64,000 nt of DNA. Origin: Treponema sp. (GTDB taxonomy: Bacteria; Spirochaetota; Spirochaetia; Treponematales; Breznakiellaceae). The notes beneath the pieces were generated by a model. The model was not told where the DNA came from. It was given only the letters and a program-made list of their open reading frames with translations, and did not search any database. Position numbers and translations under genes: made by a program. Shown here in pieces: positions 62,195-64,000 of the stretch (within the stretch, counting starts at the first letter, position 1; each line of letters starts with the position of its first letter). The DNA lies in assembly GCA_009777995.1 (NCBI GenBank), contig WRKT01000002.1, forward strand, positions 1 through 64,000, read 5' to 3'.

Positions 62195-63934
62195 CTACTC
62201 CCCAATTACCGCTCTAATATCCTTCTCGATAGCCTTAAGCTTCCTCCCCGCCTCTTCCTTCGCACCTGCGAGGCCGCCGCCGGCAAGCTCTGCGCAGCAG
62301 GTGGCGTAGAACTTTATCTTTGGCTCTGTGCCGCTGGGTCTTGCGCTTACCACTGTGCCGTCTTTAAGGAAGAACTGAAGCACGTCACTCGGTGCAAGGC
62401 CGTCTGCTCCGTTCTTTATATCTCTTACTCTCGCAATCTCGATCCCTCCAAGGCTCTTCGGGGGATTTTTGCGATATTCTTCCATTATCCCCTTCATAAT
62501 GGCAGGGCCTTCAATACCCTGGAAGTATTTGGAGATACCCACTTCTTCCCAATATCCACAGATCTTGTAAAGTTCATCAAGCCTGTCCAAAAGGCTCATC
62601 CCCTTGCTGCGCCAGTAAAGGCTCATCTCTGCCGTAAGAGCCGCTGCCGAAATTCCATCCTTATCGCGAACATCACCTGAGATATTATAGCCGTAACTTT
62701 CTTCAGTACCGTAAACCACGGTATTTGAGCCGGTATCTTCGCACTTTGCCCAAACCTCCGCAATCCACTTAAAGCCCGTAAGACACTCAAAGCACTTTGC
62801 CCCGTAATGCTCGGCGACCTTCTTCTGCATTCCGGTTGTAACTATCGAATTGACCATTGCAGGGTTAGCAGGCGTTCTCCCCGTTTCCTTCATCGAGAGG
62901 AATAGATAATCTGCGATAAGGGTACCAATTTGATTCCCTGTGACAAGGGTAAACTCGCCGGTTTTACCCGCTGTTGGAACCGCAATCCCAAAGCGGTCCG
63001 AGTCAGGGTCAGTTGCCATGACCAAATCCGCCTTTTCCTTGATTGCAAGATTGATAGCCATCTCAAGGGCCGCTGCCTCCTCGGGGTTCGGAAATGCCAC
63101 TGTCGGGAAATTACCGTCACCTTCGCGCTGTTCCGGCACTGTAATAACATTCAAGCCAAGCTCTCCAAGGACCCCTTCCACATGGAAGGCACCCGTGCCG
63201 TGCAGAGGTGTATAGACTATCTTAATTTCCTTTGCCTTTTCCTTGATAAGTTCAGGTCTAAATAGGCAATTTTTTACCATTTCACGATAGGGATTATCAA
63301 TCTCCTTATCGATTATGACCAAAAGCCCCTTCGCAAGAGCCTCTTCTCGGGCCATCTCCTTGATTTCAGTTACAGCATTTACTTCATTAATAATCCCCTT
63401 ATCATGGGGGGGGATTACCTGACTCCCGCCTGTCCAGTAGGCCTTATAACCGTTATAAGCCGGTGGGTTATGACTCGCTGTGACCACAACGCCGGTCTGA
63501 CAGCCAAGTTGACGAATGGCATAGGAAAGTTCCGGGGTTGGCCTTGGAGACGAGAAGAGATAACACTTTATGCCGTTAGCCGCGAAAATCAACGCAGTTG
63601 ACTCCGAGAATTCTGCCGAGAAATGCCTTGAGTCAAAGGCCACTGCAGCAGAAAGTGCTCCGGGGGATTTCGCCTTATCGGGGAAGGCCTTTAGTAAATA
63701 GGTTGCAAGCCCCTGGGTTGCACTCTTTACAACAAGGGAATTCATCCTATTATATCCGCCTCCAATAATACCTCTTAGGCCCCCGGTACCGAATTCGAGA
63801 TTTTGATAGAACCTGTCTTCCAATTCCTTGAAGTTTTCTGCAGCAAGCAGGTCTTCCACCTCTTTTCTGAAGTGACTATCATTCTCTCTTCTTATATAGT
63901 CCTTCGCCCTCTCGATAATCTTTTCTTTATCCAT
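62195..63934 (-). CDS. Phosphoglucomutase/phosphomannomutase family enzyme
   Basis: A 579-residue alpha-D-phosphohexomutase that interconverts hexose 1- and 6-phosphates. The phospho-Ser is in VVTASHNPPAYNGYKAYW, the Mg loop is ATDPDSDRFG, the sugar loop is YGTEESYGY and the phosphate-binding loop is SARPSGTEPKIKFYA. Length and the N-terminal RRENDSHFRKEVEDLL segment fit the PgmB/ManB-like group of spirochaetes and Firmicutes. AAGGA lies about 10 bases before the ATG. Glucose 1-phosphate formation for glycan synthesis is the likely main role. Confidence 0.95.
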   Translation of the reverse strand: MDKEKIIERAKDYIRRENDSHFRKEVEDLLAAENFKELEDRFYQNLEFGTGGLRGIIGGGYNRMNSLVVKSATQGLATYLLKAFPDKAKSPGALSAAVAFDSRHFSAEFSESTALIFAANGIKCYLFSSPRPTPELSYAIRQLGCQTGVVVTASHNPPAYNGYKAYWTGGSQVIPPHDKGIINEVNAVTEIKEMAREEALAKGLLVIIDKEIDNPYREMVKNCLFRPELIKEKAKEIKIVYTPLHGTGAFHVEGVLGELGLNVITVPEQREGDGNFPTVAFPNPEEAAALEMAINLAIKEKADLVMATDPDSDRFGIAVPTAGKTGEFTLVTGNQIGTLIADYLFLSMKETGRTPANPAMVNSIVTTGMQKKVAEHYGAKCFECLTGFKWIAEVWAKCEDTGSNTVVYGTEESYGYNISGDVRDKDGISAAALTAEMSLYWRSKGMSLLDRLDELYKICGYWEEVGISKYFQGIEGPAIMKGIMEEYRKNPPKSLGGIEIARVRDIKNGADGLAPSDVLQFFLKDGTVVSARPSGTEPKIKFYATCCAELAGGGLAGAKEEAGRKLKAIEKDIRAVIGE

Positions 63935-64000
63935 ATTAATTGCATCCTTTTCAAATAATTTCTAAGAACTGCCCTTGCACAAAGGCAAGTTAACAGTATA

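Noticed and set aside
63935-64000. Inverted repeat CTTGC/GCAAG upstream of the phosphohexomutase gene as an operator
   Set aside because: It is only a 5-bp stem at the window edge; a clear promoter could not be defined around it.

Overview
The window looks like chromosomal DNA of an anaerobic, fermentative, host- or gut-type spirochaete close to Treponema. The best taxonomic clue is a TRAP transporter locus with a TatT-type lipoprotein next to its binding protein and fused permease, an arrangement described in Treponema pallidum. A multimeric [FeFe] hydrogenase, citrate lyase and the absence of respiratory genes point to an anaerobe. The genus is an inference; the only rRNA present is the end of 23S and a 5S.

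Layout. 1-360: 3' end of 23S, a spacer with two long hairpins, and 5S. 366-9124: scattered housekeeping and accessory genes (C39-like membrane protein, MATE pump, S10 carboxypeptidase, amidohydrolase, DHH-CBS phosphoesterase, acyl-CoA synthetase, lipoprotein). 9201-16733: one plus-strand operon for a HydABC/Hnd-type [FeFe] hydrogenase with a stand-alone histidine-kinase-type ATPase, followed by deoC, an M24 peptidase and an ATC-hydrolase-like gene. 16740-19252: minus-strand Hsp20 gene with a structured leader, and a group with an RseC-like protein, a YmdB-like protein lacking metal ligands, and a TPR protein. 19355-22324: cyclase-like protein, def and fmt. 22334-25932: HD-GYP response regulator and hybrid kinase. 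25983-29740: CYTH protein, amino-sugar kinase, S12 hydrolase and sugar epimerase. 29812-31663: LysM/M23 lipoprotein-like factor followed by a group 2 sigma factor, the same order as nlpD-rpoS.

31668-45201 is a long minus-strand array: TatT-TatP-TatQM TRAP transporter, ornithine-cyclodeaminase-like protein, an M19-like protein, a complete Opp/Dpp peptide ABC transporter and an S15/CocE hydrolase. 45279-46171 is an AbiEii-type toxin-antitoxin pair reading away from it from an overlapping promoter, followed by a YjjU-type patatin.

47044-59440 is the most interesting region. A LysR regulator diverges from a nine-gene operon: PrpF-family isomerase, aconitase-family hydratase, SLC13-type carboxylate carrier, CapA-like protein, CitD, CitE, CitF, CitC and CitXG. 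The first three plus LysR match the content of the uncharacterised Escherichia coli ybhD-ybhHIJ locus. Joined to citrate lyase, they suggest a route from an imported tricarboxylate such as trans-aconitate, through cis-aconitate and citrate, to acetate and oxaloacetate.

59476-63934: an AAA/DUF4143 ATPase behind three 23-bp-spaced repeats, an M20 peptidase, a 139-bp palindromic element built from 9-bp units, and a phosphohexomutase. No transposase, CRISPR array or tRNA was seen. Several genes have a promoter-like -10 element placed so that the transcript would start at or next to the start codon, suggesting leaderless mRNAs.
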